Assembly (NCBI GenBank): GCA_030533445.1 | Contig: CM060080.1 | Location: forward strand, 19,297,377-19,361,376 | Reading direction: 5' to 3' | From: Cyprinodon diabolis | Taxonomy: Eukaryota; Chordata; Actinopteri; Cyprinodontiformes; Cyprinodontidae | DNA: 64,000 bases | Shown: piece by piece, positions 1 to 12,187 of the stretch | How the letters are laid out: every line of letters begins with the position of its first letter | Numbering within the stretch: position 1 is the stretch's first letter | Notes under the pieces: model-generated | Database searches by the model: none | Seen by the model: the letters and a program-made list of their open reading frames with translations, nothing else | What the model was told of the DNA's origin: nothing | Translations under genes and position numbers: made by a program

Positions 1-2895
1 CTCATATCTTGTGTTATGGTGTAATTTTTTTAATGTTACGTTGCCTGCTGTGCATAATGGGATGAAATGCTAAACTGATGCTACTACAATTTACACTGGC
101 GAGTGAGGTGGCGCCCCTTGGTGGCGTCACTGCATCAGTTTACAAAGTTACTTTTAAAGACAAAGCCACATTCACCTCTCTATATTAAATCCTACTTAAG
201 GTGTCTTATAGGTAAAGTGTCATATCTGTTTTGTTTACAAACAAGTTTTAGCTTAGTTAGCTCTCCTGTTTTATCGTAGCTCAGAGTGTTATGAAGCGGG
301 TCACATTCAGATCTGGCCCTCTCAAGTTATATACAGTAAGTATTGTATATTGACCATATTGCATTAAGTCCTTATTTGGTACAGCGGACATCATCAGGCC
401 AGACATTTAGAAATGATGTATTTGGTGGTATTTTTGCTTTACTTTAAGGTTCTGTTCTATTAGTGGTTAAATTAAGGTCCAGTCCCAATACACCTCATTG
501 CCTTACTTTTTAGCCTTACCCCTACATTTTGTGCGTACTGTTAGGGTAGTGGTGTCCCAATTCCTCTTCGCACGTAGGAGTAGTAGACAATGGGTAAGGA
601 ATATGAATGTAGCCCCTAAAAAACGAGAAATTTCAGATGCTGACTTGCCAGGGAAGGACCAGAAACAACTTCACAGCAAACATGGAGGGCAGGGATTTAA
701 AAACGTTTTTTATTTTTTCGAAAGTCCTTGGAGAGTTCAACCTATTCTCACAAGCAGAGGTTAGATGAGATGTTGTTTTGGAGCTCTGACAGAGAAGCCC
801 ACCAGGGAGACCTCTTATGTATGTGAATGCTTAAATACTCAGTTGTTTACCTACCAGAATGTCAAGTATGCAGCAAGGGGTGTCTCAATTCCCATGGAAG
901 ATTATAAAGCGCTAACCACAGTGGCATCAATTTCAGGGTTTGTGGGTGGCTTGTAAGAGCTAATAGTTGAAACCAGGGGGGATTTTGGCATTGAGCCTAT
1001 ATGTCAGTTAGTGGACATTTCAATTTATTCTATTCAGTTAAGAATAGAACAGTTAAGAATAACCTCTCATACAATAAATTTTTAAAAATTCCACGGTTAA
1101 AAAGATTATTGAAAACTATTTTACCTTTACATCAAAAAATTCCTTTAAAAGTGACTGTCATGCAAAATTCTTTCAACTATGTTAATAATGTTTTTAATTT
1201 ATCAAAATCATGCACGAAGAGGCATTTCCCTTAATTCATGCTTGTCTCCTCTGGAAATCCTTATGAATTCTGTGTTCTGATCTGCAGGCCCTCCCTGTTC
1301 TGAGAATCAAACGGCAATCACTATTTTACATATAGGAGACTAAATACCAGTCCAATAATAAATGAAAAGCTAAATGCATAAAAGCATGAAAAATCAACAA
1401 AAAAACATGACAAGACTCATAAGAACATAGATTACAGCAAGAGAGGACACTGATATACATGAATCTATGTGAAAACCAAAAGAGATCACATGAAGATTGC
1501 GACAGTGTTAGACAGATGGATTCTCTCCATGAGTATAGTCTGCTCTTCAGATGCATCTAAGAAACTGTTACAAATTTCTACAAGTAAAATACATTTAAAA
1601 CATCTTGCAAATGCAGCATAGCCCACATTAAGGCTCCTACATATCAAAAAACCTTGTCAAGTTTAAGCTGATGTTTAGCATACAATCAAAGCCCTGTACT
1701 TGGATGATTATATAGCTGATTTCTTTTTTTTTCTTTCCTTGATGGGATTTCCATGAACAACAAAAATCTGAACTCTGCCAAAAAACAAGAATATTTGGCC
1801 CAGAATCAGAAGTTACCATCTGCCCAAGGGCCATGTGTCAGCGATATAGACAAATCACACTACCTACTGCAGTTCTCTGATACAGACATCGCTGCAGCTC
1901 GGATGTTGTCTCTGAACGATGGCTGGCGAAAGACAGGATGGGTGGAGAAAGATGAAGTCTCTGTTTAGCGAGTGCTTTGATGTGAGCCGAAGTGTCATGT
2001 CAGTAACAGCAGTCACGTCTTCCTGGTCGGGGTTGTTTTGTCTCTTTGGGGATGCATCCTGCAGACGACAGTTGAATATTAAAAAATGTGTGTGTTTTGT
2101 AGATAAATGAGGACTAAAGTCTCATTATGAATGAGCAATTTAAGCTCAATAAGAATAAACATACCAAAAGTGATTCCCAGGCGTTTCTCTGTACAGGAGG
2201 TACAAAGCATTGGTCTTCAGGGGCACTTGCCTTTTAAGTTTTAATTGTGTCTGTCTTCCGATGCACCTGATTTAAATAAACTTATGTCACTAACGGGCAT
2301 CTCTTCAATTTAAAGAGATGCAAGTGCACACACGCTGAATTCCATATGTCAATTTAAATCAGTAAAAGGCACAAGGTCAAAAAGTGAAAGTTAAAAGGTA
2401 GTGAAAAAAGATTGCAATGATTAAGTTGTAGGATTTAGCCTTGATAGAAGTAAAGGTAGGTCCCCAAAATGGTCTAGGGTCAGGTCAGGACCCCTTTATA
2501 CAGAACAGGCTCAGGTGGTTTTACAACAAGGTATGATGACGATTGCCGGGGATATATTTAAGTTTCCTTTCCCCTTCAGGCAGAGTCAGAACATCACACA
2601 CAGCAGAATAAATATGAACAATATTAATTGCATTATAATGTACTATGATATTAGCAATTAACTACTATTGATGTGTCTATCCATTTCAAATCATAATTTT
2701 TTATAGGAAAAGGAAACATGCAAAAACTGAATATAAATTTAAAACTGCCACAGCCTTGTTGCATCAGTCTTATCAAAGAACATAGACTGAAGACATATAA
2801 TGAAGGGTTTGTGTTAAATCTGATAGGCATTTGAAACTGTTCTTTTTTCATCCATACTTTCTTTAAAATTTTTCATTAAACTCACCCCAAAGAAT
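1..2895. other. No recognisable gene or classified repeat
   Basis: AT-rich sequence with only short open frames that resemble no family I know. The stretch 480-960 reads like a dispersed repeat (two phrases resembling GTGTCCCAATTCC near 551 and 882, and a short ATG frame from 682), but I cannot find terminal repeats or a target duplication, so it stays unclassified. Confidence 0.5.
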
Positions 2896-3033
2896 GCTGA
2901 AACACGCTGCCACACGTAGACATATGGTATGCACATTTAGAAATTTCCCAACGTATGCCGGCGTATGCTCATACGTAAGTCATAAGTTACGGGTAAGTTA
3001 TCTGATCGTTGACATATGTTAAGTGTAAGTTAC
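2896..3033 (+). repeat. Dispersed repeat, copy 1 of an inverted pair
   Basis: This block begins GCTGAAACACGCTG and ends GTTAAGTGTAAGTTAC. It aligns along most of its length, with many substitutions and small indels, to the reverse complement of 7542-7701. Both copies are rich in CGTATGCC and ATAACTTA words. A third, weaker copy lies around 6905-7065. The family is not identified; an old DNA transposon is likely. Confidence 0.6.
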
Positions 3034-3117
3034 TCATAAGTCATACCGTTAAACTTATTAAAATCTTACGTGTACTTGTGCATACATTATGAAGAACTTA
3101 TCTCACAACATACAACA

Positions 3118-3725
3118 TAAAACTGACTAAAACTTGACCAAAGTTTAGTCATCTAAGTTTTAGTTGACTAAAACCAACTAAATGGTTTGATGAACCAAAT
3201 GCAGAGGCCGAGTGGCAGAGGTGAGTTCTTGCAGTTTTTAATGAATCAACACAGGTAACAGAGGCAGGAATCCAAAATCCAACTTAAAATGTAAAACTTA
3301 ACCAGAACCATGAAGACATCAGGGGAAAAGAGGACATGGAGTCAGGGAAAGTTGAAGAGAGACGAGGTAAGACTAGGAACCAGCACTGAGGAACTGCACA
3401 AGAAGAGTATTTATGGGAGACTGAACAAAGAGAGGACTAACGAGCTGATTGGGAGCAGGTGTGAAGAGAGGAGTCTAGAAAGGAGCTAGGGAAAAGGAGA
3501 CCAACACAAGAGGGCAACAAAAAAAACCTAAGAACTCAAGTATATCCAGAAAACACAACAAAATATGAATTAAACCAATAAAACTAGAAAATATGGAGCA
3601 AAGAAAAACGGAATACTCAAAAGAAAACTTAACAGAACCAAGACCATGATAATCACATACTGTAATAACTCAAATGTGACTAAGACTAATAATAGTTTTC
3701 CTCCTGAAGACTAAGACTAAATCTA
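3118..3725. repeat. GACTAAAAC-rich low-complexity tract split by an LTR-like block
   Basis: From 3118 to 3185 the sequence is an irregular run of GACTAAAAC and its complement GTTTTAGTC. Similar wording (GACTAAGACTAA) resumes at 3680-3725. The LTR-like block 3186-3651 lies between, so it seems to have inserted into this tract. Confidence 0.4.
3186..3651 (-). mobile_element. Degraded LTR-like block (third LTR family)
   Basis: Read on the minus strand it has the layout of the other LTRs in the window. It starts TATCATGGTCTTGG (perhaps a mutated TGTCATGG), has a TATA-like CATAAATAC at about 3408-3418, and has an ATTAAA-type polyadenylation signal near 3235 followed by an end at TTCATCA. No coding sequence and no clear 5-bp target duplication are visible. 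It is probably a solo LTR of a Ty3/gypsy relative. The boundaries are approximate. Confidence 0.45.
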
Positions 3726-5337
3726 AGATGGCTGTCAAAAACAACACTACTGGTAGTTGGAAACTTTGTCTTTCAAGAAAAAAAGAAAGTCACCAACAGA
3801 CTGGGACTGCTTTAAATAAGTAATGTGACTTTCAATTATTAAAAAAAAAAAGTCAGAGATTAATCTGAATCTAAACCTGTGAGGGGTAATACTAATGTTG
3901 GGCTAGAAATAGCTAATTGCAGGTGATTTTATATATTTTTATTTTGTTCTTTTTGTCAACTTGTAAAAATTAGTCATATTAAATTGGGGGGGGGGGATAT
4001 TTAAGATTATTGATTTGCATCTAATTTTCCATCCTTGTATTTTAGCAGGGGTGTGTACCTTTTTTTTTTTTTTTTATATCCCCAGAAGAACACGTCAGAG
4101 ATCGAACTTTTTATTATCGCTTTTGAAAAGATATAAAACAAGAGGTCACAGATGGGAAACCATGTAGCAGACAGTCGTCATATTTTCCGCCCTCGGCAGA
4201 AGCAGCACTGCCACAGGAAGTATTCATCCTCAGTCGAGATAATGTTAGCAGCATCAACCCAGCTCCTTATTACAGGACACTTCTGTTCAGCTTCAAAACA
4301 CAATGCTGACAGAGAGGGTACAGTTTTCGCCTGGAGCGAGCAGCAGACTCGATTGAACATAAATAAGACTTTTGAGTGGGTGAGTTACTGCTCTGTGCTC
4401 TTCAGTTTTCACCAACCAAGTCAATTACAGCAAGATTGCAGGTGGTGTGTGTGTTTGTATCCAGGAGTGTTTTGTTGCCCTGAACTCCCAGTGGGGGGAA
4501 AAGGAAAAATCTTAAATTGCTGTGGTTAATCCTGTCAGAGGCATTCAGGGTAAGCACATTATATTTTATTTCAATATGGGAAAAGAGATGCCACACTGCT
4601 GATGCATTTTCATATCTTCTTCAGTTCGTGTTGAATCTCATTTCGACTTCATTAATCCCCATCGAGAATATAGATTTAAAAGAAGAGTGCCCCAGACAAC
4701 AAGATAAGGGACATAAAACTGAGTCATGTTGTAAGGGAGAGGGAGATGGAGAGGTGCTGTGAGGTCATCTTACAAAATTTTGTGTTCAGACCAGAGTCAC
4801 ATCTCATTTGTGTTTTTGGAACAAGAACTATGTTAGAAACGTCTTCTAAATCTGCTCAGACATCTAGTCTAGAAGGGAAAATACTGTATAGAGATGTGCA
4901 GTAGTTATTTTTAATAATTATGGGAAAACCTTTAACAGGAAGAAAAATCTGCCAGTGCACGTGTTCATACTCATGCTCTTTTTCTGTCTGTCATGCAATC
5001 ATTGCTGACCTTCAGACTATTCTCGTGGTTTCTGCTACTCATTTTATGCTACTTCTCTGCATGCTATAGGATTACAGCCAAACCCCATGATGATAAGAAA
5101 ATTTGACATCATTTGTTACAGGGTCAGGGTGCTTTGTTTATCTGCTACAGTAACAGATAAAACCTTTGTTATCATTGACTCAAGATTAAACCCTTTATTC
5201 AACTGGTTGCTTTCATTCTAAGTCATCCTTGATGTAATAGAACTAGCTTGGAAACTGTTAGATAAGAGCACGACAATTTAAAAGGGAACAAAGAAAGTGA
5301 AAAATGAAAAAAAATACAAAAGCTAAACACATTTAAC
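3726..5337. other. No recognisable gene
   Basis: AT-rich sequence with homopolymer runs (T tract near 4059, G run near 3987). The 125-codon open frame at 4152-4529 has no family resemblance and is treated as chance. Confidence 0.5.
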
Positions 5338-5828
5338 ATGATAGAGAGCATTCTAACCAGCTGTCTCACTGTGTGGTGTGGAGGCTGCTGCGCCTCAGAC
5401 TGGAAGAACGTGAGAAGACTGGTGAGAACAGCAAAGAGGATCATCAGAAGTCCCTCCATAAAAGATATCTCATCCCAGAGCTGTGTGTCCCAAGTCCGTA
5501 ACATTATCAATGACCCCTCACACCCCCACCATGGACTGTTCTCCCTGCTGCACTCTGGGAAAGGGTTTCGAAGCATCCAATGCAGATCCAGTAGGTTCTG
5601 CGATAGCTTTTTCCCCACTGCCATCAGACAGTTGAACTGTTGAAAAAACTCTAATCAGTCACATAGTTTTCAACACACTGATAATACCAAACCAAAATAC
5701 TGCATATTTGCACCGTATATATTTGTCTAGAAATGCTCTGAACTTCCTTATCAATGCGTTTTTGCGCACTGTTTCTTCTTGCACACTGTTTACATTTAAT
5801 CACTACTGCACTTTATAGAATGGAAATA
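5338..5828 (+). pseudogene. Rex1/CR1-like LINE: RT C-terminus and 3' UTR
   Basis: The frame 5338-5643 reads as the C-terminal end of a CR1-group (Rex1-like) non-LTR retrotransposon reverse transcriptase. It opens with the IES.LT.C.TVW block that follows the RT fingers, continues through a basic region, a DPSHP motif and a phenylalanine/arginine-rich tail, and ends at the typical SFFPTAIRQLN. The frame is uninterrupted but lacks all catalytic RT motifs, so it is a 5'-truncated copy. The downstream 185 bases are the 3' UTR (TTGCACACTG and CTGCACTTTAT phrases). The hAT element at 5837 landed in this UTR. Assignment to Rex1 rather than another CR1 lineage is from memory of the family. Confidence 0.7.
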
Positions 5829-5836
5829 TGCATTTC

Positions 5837-6771
5837 TAGGGTGACCATATTTTCATTTGAAAAAACCAGGACACCTTGGAGCGGGGGGAGGATACATGCC
5901 ACAGACATCCCATGCATAGAGATGTCTGTGGCATGCACTCACTTAACATAGGCCTACGTAATTCTACAATTACATTATATTTACAGTTGATTTATTAAAA
6001 ATGCTTTTCAGTAAAAGTCAACAGCAATAACTCCAATAACAAACGATAATTTCATTCAAAATGTATTTATTAAAAAAGCTTAACAATTCCTGTAATGAAT
6101 GAATAGCACAATGAAAGAAATAATGTCTCATCTAAACATCCCTCACTTAACAATAAAAGTTACCAATAACTCTCAACTCCCAATAACACATGATACTCAG
6201 CCTCAGCAATGAACGAAATAATGTCTGTTCTGTAGGCTATTGGAAAAAATAAATTAACAAATGAGCTAATTAACAAAAAATACCTCTTGTGTAGCAACTC
6301 AAAATGTACCAAAAACGAACAAACATATCAATAGACTATCTTTACTTTCAGTGTTCAGGTGGCTTTTCAGATCCCTTGCACCTCCATTGGACACCGAGAC
6401 ATATGTGCCTGCTTTGCACACTGTGCACAAGGCCTCCCGTTTGTCTTGACCCGGTCTGAAAGCGGGGAAACTCTTTTGTAAATCGTCGGTAAACATACAT
6501 TTCCGCTTTTGCATGTTGTTGGCGTACTGACAGCCACGCTATCTATATTCTGATTAAGAACAAGGCTGCCCACACTGACGCGGCTCAGGGATTACGTCAA
6601 ACGCAGCGTCGTGCGCAGTGCCCTACAGTAGTGCCTGTAAATTTAATGGTCCAATTAAGGTAATTTAAAAAATCAGGACATTTCCTCACTTTCTAAAAAA
6701 AAAACGGGACGCCCCGAACAGGACGTGAAATACGGATATGTCCCAGGAAATACGGACGTTTGGTCACCCTA
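5837..6771. mobile_element. Non-autonomous hAT element with 8-bp target duplication
   Basis: The ends are perfect inverted repeats, TAGGGTGACCA and TGGTCACCCTA. They are flanked by an identical 8-bp direct repeat, TGCATTTC, at 5829-5836 and 6772-6779. An 8-bp duplication is the hAT signature. The 935-bp interior carries only a remnant of a transposase N-terminus on the minus strand (6299-6514) and no catalytic core, so it is an internally deleted copy. Confidence 0.88.
6299..6514 (-). pseudogene. hAT transposase N-terminal BED-finger remnant
   Basis: The 71-codon frame has the spacing of the BED-type zinc finger found at the N-terminus of many hAT transposases. An aromatic-rich stretch around residues 15-20 is followed by CTVC (about residues 35-38), a GGARDL turn and SHLNTE. 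The second histidine normally following the HxNT block is not present, which suggests decay. The frame then drifts into a hydrophobic tail and a stop. The frame 6367-6573 is the same sequence in another phase. Nothing of the RNase-H-like catalytic domain or dimerisation domain remains. It belongs to the enclosing 5837-6771 element. Confidence 0.6.
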
Positions 6772-6779
6772 TGCATTTC

Positions 6780-7541
6780 ACTGCTTGGCTGCTGCTCATT
6801 TAATGTCTGAAAGCTGTACAAAACCAAAATTCAGTTTTGTATAGACAAAATGTGTAGACAAAATGACAATGAATACATTCTTACTAGCATTGCTATATAT
6901 GTTCACATTCTCGATTTAGCCAGCATATGCCTGACATCCCAGAATCTCCGGCATATGCTGAACTTTTTATGTATTTTTTCAATTTTGGGCATATACTTAG
7001 CGTATTCATAGCAAGTCCAGAACTTATGTTCAATGTTAGCATAACTTATGCATCACGTATGCCAGCATAATGCCCATGAAATGATTCACAAGCCAGTGTC
7101 CTGAGGGGGGCAGCGATGTGCCCGGAGGTGCCCGGTCTGCATGAAAAGATGTCTTTGATTGCGGTATTAATCTGGCTGCTGTTTATCACCCTCCCCAAAA
7201 CAATAAAAATAAATACAAAGATAAAAGAAAAAGAAACAAAGAAGGTTTTTAGCAGATTCAGCGTCATGTCTGCTAGGAAGTTTGTTGGTCATGGCTGTGG
7301 GCATGAACACAGAAAGGATTCATCACACTCACTTTCTCGCTCTCCCTATGATGCGGCTGCAGTCTGGAGGAGAACTGACAGTTCCCACCTCTGAATACGC
7401 CATTATACAGTAGCTGTAAGGAAGAAACACGTTCAACGGTCGTCAAATACATTGAAATTTGTTGGAGATCTTGATAAGTTACGCCTCATTTATGCTCAAG
7501 TTTCTCATAGGTTTTGGATAAGCTAGACACCAGACTTAGTA
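6780..7541. other. Repeat-derived sequence, no gene
   Basis: The first bases continue the Rex1-like 3' UTR after the hAT insertion. From about 6905 to 7065 there is a degenerate third copy of the CATATGC/ATAACTTATGC-rich repeat. The frame 7116-7394 (92 codons) resembles nothing I recognise. Confidence 0.45.
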
Positions 7542-7701
7542 GTAACTTACACTTAACGTGTGTCAACGATCACATAATTTACTGTACTTGTAACTTATGC
7601 TTCTAGTATGGCATACCCTGGCATACATCGGAAAGTTTTGAGCATGCTCCAAACTTCTCGTCGTACTTGCTGTATGTCGACGTATCCCAGCGTGTTTCAG
7701 C
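7542..7701 (-). repeat. Dispersed repeat, copy 2 of the inverted pair
   Basis: Its reverse complement matches 2896-3033 from GCTGAAACACGCTG to GTTAAGTGTAAGTTAC. Related wording (CATAACTTACCCAACGTATGCC) continues to about 7755, suggesting the family is longer than the paired core. Confidence 0.6.
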
Positions 7702-8513
7702 GAGCTTATAACTTATACAAAGCGTACCCATAACTTACCCAACGTATGCCAGAGTTATTGCCAGATTTCTCATGTTTGAAAGGTTTATTTAGGATTTATT
7801 TTATAAAGTGTTTGGGCTGACATGAAAGGTAAATTTAACAGTAAAAGTGACATTTCTTACCAGTATTTCTAAAAATATGGTTTTTTGTAAGTTACATCAT
7901 TTGAAGTCACATGGGTGACTAAAATAGTGTTGCTTCTCTATTTGGAGAGTATGTAGCTATCAGATAAAGTGGGCGGGGGGGGGCTGCCAGTAAGGACAAT
8001 GAATCCACACCTTTCAAAACAGGAAAAAGAGCATGCCACTTTCCGTGCCTGGGTGCGTTTTGTGCAGTTCTGACAGAAGGATATAACTTCTGTTTCAGCT
8101 ACAAGAAAAATGTAGGCGTTCATTTCAGACCACAAGATTATAATGCTGGCGATGTGATATAGCGTCATATGGGTGTTTAAGATTTCATCTTTGCTCTAAA
8201 GATTTTATCTTTTCTCTCTCCAACCTCAAGTTCGACAACAGCCTGTTAAGAAAGGATCTCAATATGCAGTTAAAGTCAGACAGTCAGTCATGATTCTGAA
8301 AATAATTAACTTGTTCCCTCAGACAGACTGAGATTCCAGTCCCGATGCAAATCTTACAGCAGCAGACCGCTAAGTAAACAGGAGATCCATCAGGCACTTG
8401 AGAGTGGATGGTTGATTGGGAATTATTGGGATCAATTTGAATGCTGGAGAAACTTTAAGTAAAGGGGATAACATCAGACCTGATTTTGCACAGTTTCTAC
8501 CTTAGTCAGTTAA

Positions 8514-8999
8514 AGCTACAGTGTGTAATTTTCAGCGACATCTAACGTCCAGACTGCAGACCGCAGCAACATGAACATCTCCCCCCCACCGCTTCTCCCC
8601 CCAACAGTACGGCGAGCGTTACGGGACAAAATGTCCTCCACGACGTCCGCATCACCTACCTTCTCAAGTGATGAGGTTTGTTTAGATAGATAATTTTACA
8701 GATAGTATTTCATTAGTCTGTGTAGGGTATAGATTTCATGTAGACTTAAGATAATAAATATACCCGTAATGGGCGATCTCGCAATCGCTAGTTTGTTGGC
8801 TCTGCGCTGCCGTAGCGCAAAGATGTCTGCCTCCATGGCTGCGAGACCCGCTCCTATGTAATTATAAATAACGAATTCTAAGGCAACGCAAATGTTAAGG
8901 TTAAGAGGCTGAGCTCGTAGATGATGATAAATAACATAGTTATGTATAATATATTACATTTCTGACTGTATATCCCTGTAATTATTACACACTGTAGCT
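8514..8999. mobile_element. TTAA-flanked MITE, copy 1
   Basis: The element starts AGCTACAGTGTGTAAT and ends ATTACACACTGTAGCT, a 16-bp perfect terminal inverted repeat. TTAA occurs directly outside both ends (8510-8513 and 9000-9003). The 486-bp interior has no open frame. It is nearly identical for most of its length to 20839-21337, differing mainly in a stretch around 8725-8765. TTAA duplications point to piggyBac- or Kolobok-type mobilisation; the terminal bases do not settle which. Confidence 0.8.
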
Positions 9000-9003
9000 T
9001 TAA

Positions 9004-11257
9004 ATGACATGCTGTGGTCATTTTGCACATCTATGATGTTGCTGCTATATCAATTAATGTAAAAAATTCCATAGCTGTATTTTGGTTATTTTTTCTCCAG
9101 GTGCACAGTTTTTATATTGATAAAATACTTTTTATTGTTTATCTTTTATCTCTTCACTATTATGTTAATACATTTTTATAAGGTCCGCATTTGTGTGACC
9201 AATCTTTTTGCTGCTGTAAACACCAGAATGTATCCACTGTGGGACAATTAAGGTATTTTTTATTCTATTTCATTCTATTCTACCTATTCTCTCTGGTGGT
9301 GCAACGTAAGCGTGCACAGAAAGCGGCAGATATTGCCTCATGTCTGTGGTTCAAAGAAATAGCAGGAAGCTACTGGAATAAACTATTGTGGGGAAATTCC
9401 ATGTGAGGAGAAGTTGTGACACTACTATAAGAGACAAAACTAACGTTACGTTACAGAAATTAAAATAGCTACAATCTACTGCAATTGCTAGTTGCTTTTT
9501 TGAACAACAAACCCAGTATCATATGTGTTGTTAGCACACAAGCTAAGTGGTCCAACGGCACTTTTTAGGCACCCTATATAGGGCACTATATAGGGGGTAC
9601 CCTTTTTTGTTACTCTTACTTTAAATTCTTATTGTATTTCATTATGTCACAATTTATGCTCATGTGTACTTGACTGACATGACTACCCTTCAATATAGTT
9701 TTAACATTCAAATTAGCTTATTTTATATATAGGTCACAGTGCACCAGGGAGCTTTGCACAACTGGTGCTACAAGCATCGTGACATTTGTACTCAGCCACG
9801 AGGGAATGCGGCTGAAAGGAAAAGAAAGAAAAAGGAAGAGAAAACAGGCTTCATCTGAACGTCAGACCACAAGGTAACAGAGTTTTCATCAAGGACCATC
9901 GAACAATCAATGATTCATCTCGGTTTATTACCACAACATCCTTGTTCTGGCCCTGGGGCTTCATTAGGCTTCTGTCGACTTTTAAGTCATGGATGTTCCA
10001 CAAATAGTTCCTTCTTGATGGGATTAAGAGTGTCACATGAATGAAACTATGTATGAGAGAAGATTTTATTTCGGTAACTTGGTAAATGACCCCCATAATT
10101 ATTTAATTGTTAAAAAAAATTTTAATTTATACTGTAACGTATTCTCAATAACTCTTGATCTATGGTTATATATCATATACAACCTAAAAGACTATAACTA
10201 AGACTCTTGAAGTGATTTAAATAATCATACTTCTCCCAATTACTTCCTTCTGGTAGAGAAACATAAAAGGCTATAAGGATAAGTACATTCTTGCAACAGT
10301 ATAATCTAACTCTTAAAAATGACTAAAGTTTAATAGATGACAATTGTAGATTGGGATGTAATCCACTTCATATTCTGTCTCCTGTTCAGTGAAAACTGGA
10401 AATCAGATCAGACATCCCCTATTCCCATATAAGCAGGCACAAAAACTATATGGAAGACCCTTATTCTGTCTTCCTTTCTTAACAAGCATTGAAACTGTCT
10501 CCTCTTTGACACTGATTGTCATAGAAGAAGGTTTATATGTACCTAATGGACCATTTCTGTGTTTTTTATATGATGTGCATCATTGTCCTGTCCAATGGAC
10601 CCCATAACATATTTTCCTTTTTTTTGGTCAATAAACCTCTGATTTATTTTATTTATTTATTTTATTTATGTCTCAGTATTTTCATTTAAACAAAGTTACT
10701 TGGGTCCTTGGATGAAGAACAGGCCCATAGCATTATTATCCACTATGCCAAAATGTAAGTATGAGGTGCTGTTGTCACTTATTTATTAATAACTCTATCA
10801 GTGTCCTGGTGTTTGTTTTAATCCAATTAAATCAAAACAGGGCCCTGTGTAAGTCTAGTTAACGCATGTTAGAAGAACACAAAGTTGTTTTTTTTGTTTT
10901 TAAGCCTTCTCTGTTGCTATTAGCTGTGAGTTTGCACATTTAAACTTGATTTGGGAGGACAGGAATTTTGCTGTGAAGCCTCCAACATAAATATGATGCA
11001 AAGCCCCTCAACCTTTTTTTAAATTGTTTTAAATTTTAACCTACATAATTTATGCACATGCATATAGAGCTTTCACATATTTAAATTGGCTCTGAAAGTA
11101 AGAGTACCCCCTAAATCCAAAATTGAATGCAAAATTCTAATGAGGTATACTGTATATGGTCAGGTGACCCAGAAATGCAACACATTGTCAGAAAATACTC
11201 TAATCAATACAAGCTTAGTTTAATGTATGAATACTTCATTACAAAAAGACCCATGTA
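9004..11257. other. Unclassified sequence with a LINE-like tail and one inverted pair
   Basis: Around 9180-9290 the phrase CACTGTGGGACAATTAAGG followed by TATTCTATT repeats resembles the 3' end of fish CR1/Rex1 LINEs. TAGGGGGTAC at 9591-9600 is mirrored by GTACCCCCTA at 11104-11113, each next to a CTCTTACTTT block, so 9591-11113 could be an old DNA transposon; no target duplication was found. No gene is supported here. Confidence 0.35.
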
Positions 11258-12097
11258 TGTCATGGAAGGTCAATGGACTTAACCCACATGCAGAAACACC
11301 ACTGGGTTTATTATGGAAAACACACAGAGTAAATGAGAACAGGTTCTGGTGCAGGTCCGGGACTGGTTTCACTGATATCTGAGGAGATGAGTGTTTGGTT
11401 AGCCAGGTAGTTAGATGGCTTGACGAATGAGTTGAATTCTGAAAGTACCTTGAAAAGGTTCAGACAGATCCTTGGAATGGGGAACCGGTTGGGTCCAGAG
11501 ATTGTGGGAGGTGCAGAGAGCACAGCAGCAGTAGCATCTAGCTTCTGGCTAATGAGTCTTAGCCGTGGGTTTTGTTCCTAGCTCTTCCCTGAGAGCTGAG
11601 GGAGGAAATCCAGACTGAGATATTCAGGTTAGTTTCCCAGCTCTTCCCTGAGAGCTGAAGGAGGAATCCAGACTAAGACCTTCTGGTTTGGCTTCCTTGG
11701 GCAGGCAGGCAGGTTTCCAGGTAAAGCTCATCCAGAGCTTCAGACCTTGGTCAGGCTTTCTGTGACTTGAGAAGATAGAGGCAGGTTAGAATTCAGTTTC
11801 TCTCAAGAGTCTACTGAAATCTACTAGATAAACAGAGGCTAGGGTTTGCTAACCAAACTTGGTCAACACTGCGGCGTCGAAGGAAGGTCTGGCTGCTGCT
11901 TATGAAGGAAGGTCTCCTGATGGGCTGATGAGCTTCAGGTGTGCTGGAAGCTCCAGCCCAGGAGACCCACAGCGCTCTCTGCTGGAGACAGATGGTGGAT
12001 CTCTGGATCCCAACAGTAACCCCAGTCACTAACAGAAAACATCAAACAGAAGAGGATCCTCGGCGCCCTCTGGTGGGCAAGCCTCAGGATCCCAACA
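11258..12097 (-). mobile_element. Solo LTR, family 1, with 5-bp target duplication
   Basis: The block runs TGTCATGG...CCCAACA on the plus strand and matches the LTRs at 14040 and 18102 throughout. It is flanked by perfect 5-bp repeats ATGTA at 11253-11257 and 12098-12102. No internal region follows, so recombination between two LTRs has left a solo copy. The self-priming core AACACTGCGGC is intact at 11865-11875. The extra length over the 794-bp LTRs comes partly from a duplicated segment (AGCTCTTCCCTGAGAGCTGA occurs twice near 11580 and 11638). Confidence 0.92.
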
Positions 12098-12187
12098 ATG
12101 TAAAAAAATATATATAGCATGTTTTTTTACAGCTACAAACTAAAACACACTTTGCCCTATATGCAGCTTTGGAGAGTTCCTTAGGAC

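Noticed and set aside
4152..4529. 125-codon open frame
   Set aside because: Composition and sequence look random, with no domain, no splice context and overlapping frames on the other strand.
7116..7394. 92-codon frame with a hydrophobic start as a membrane protein gene
   Set aside because: It begins in repeat-like DNA, has no homology I can recall, and the antisense frame is equally open.
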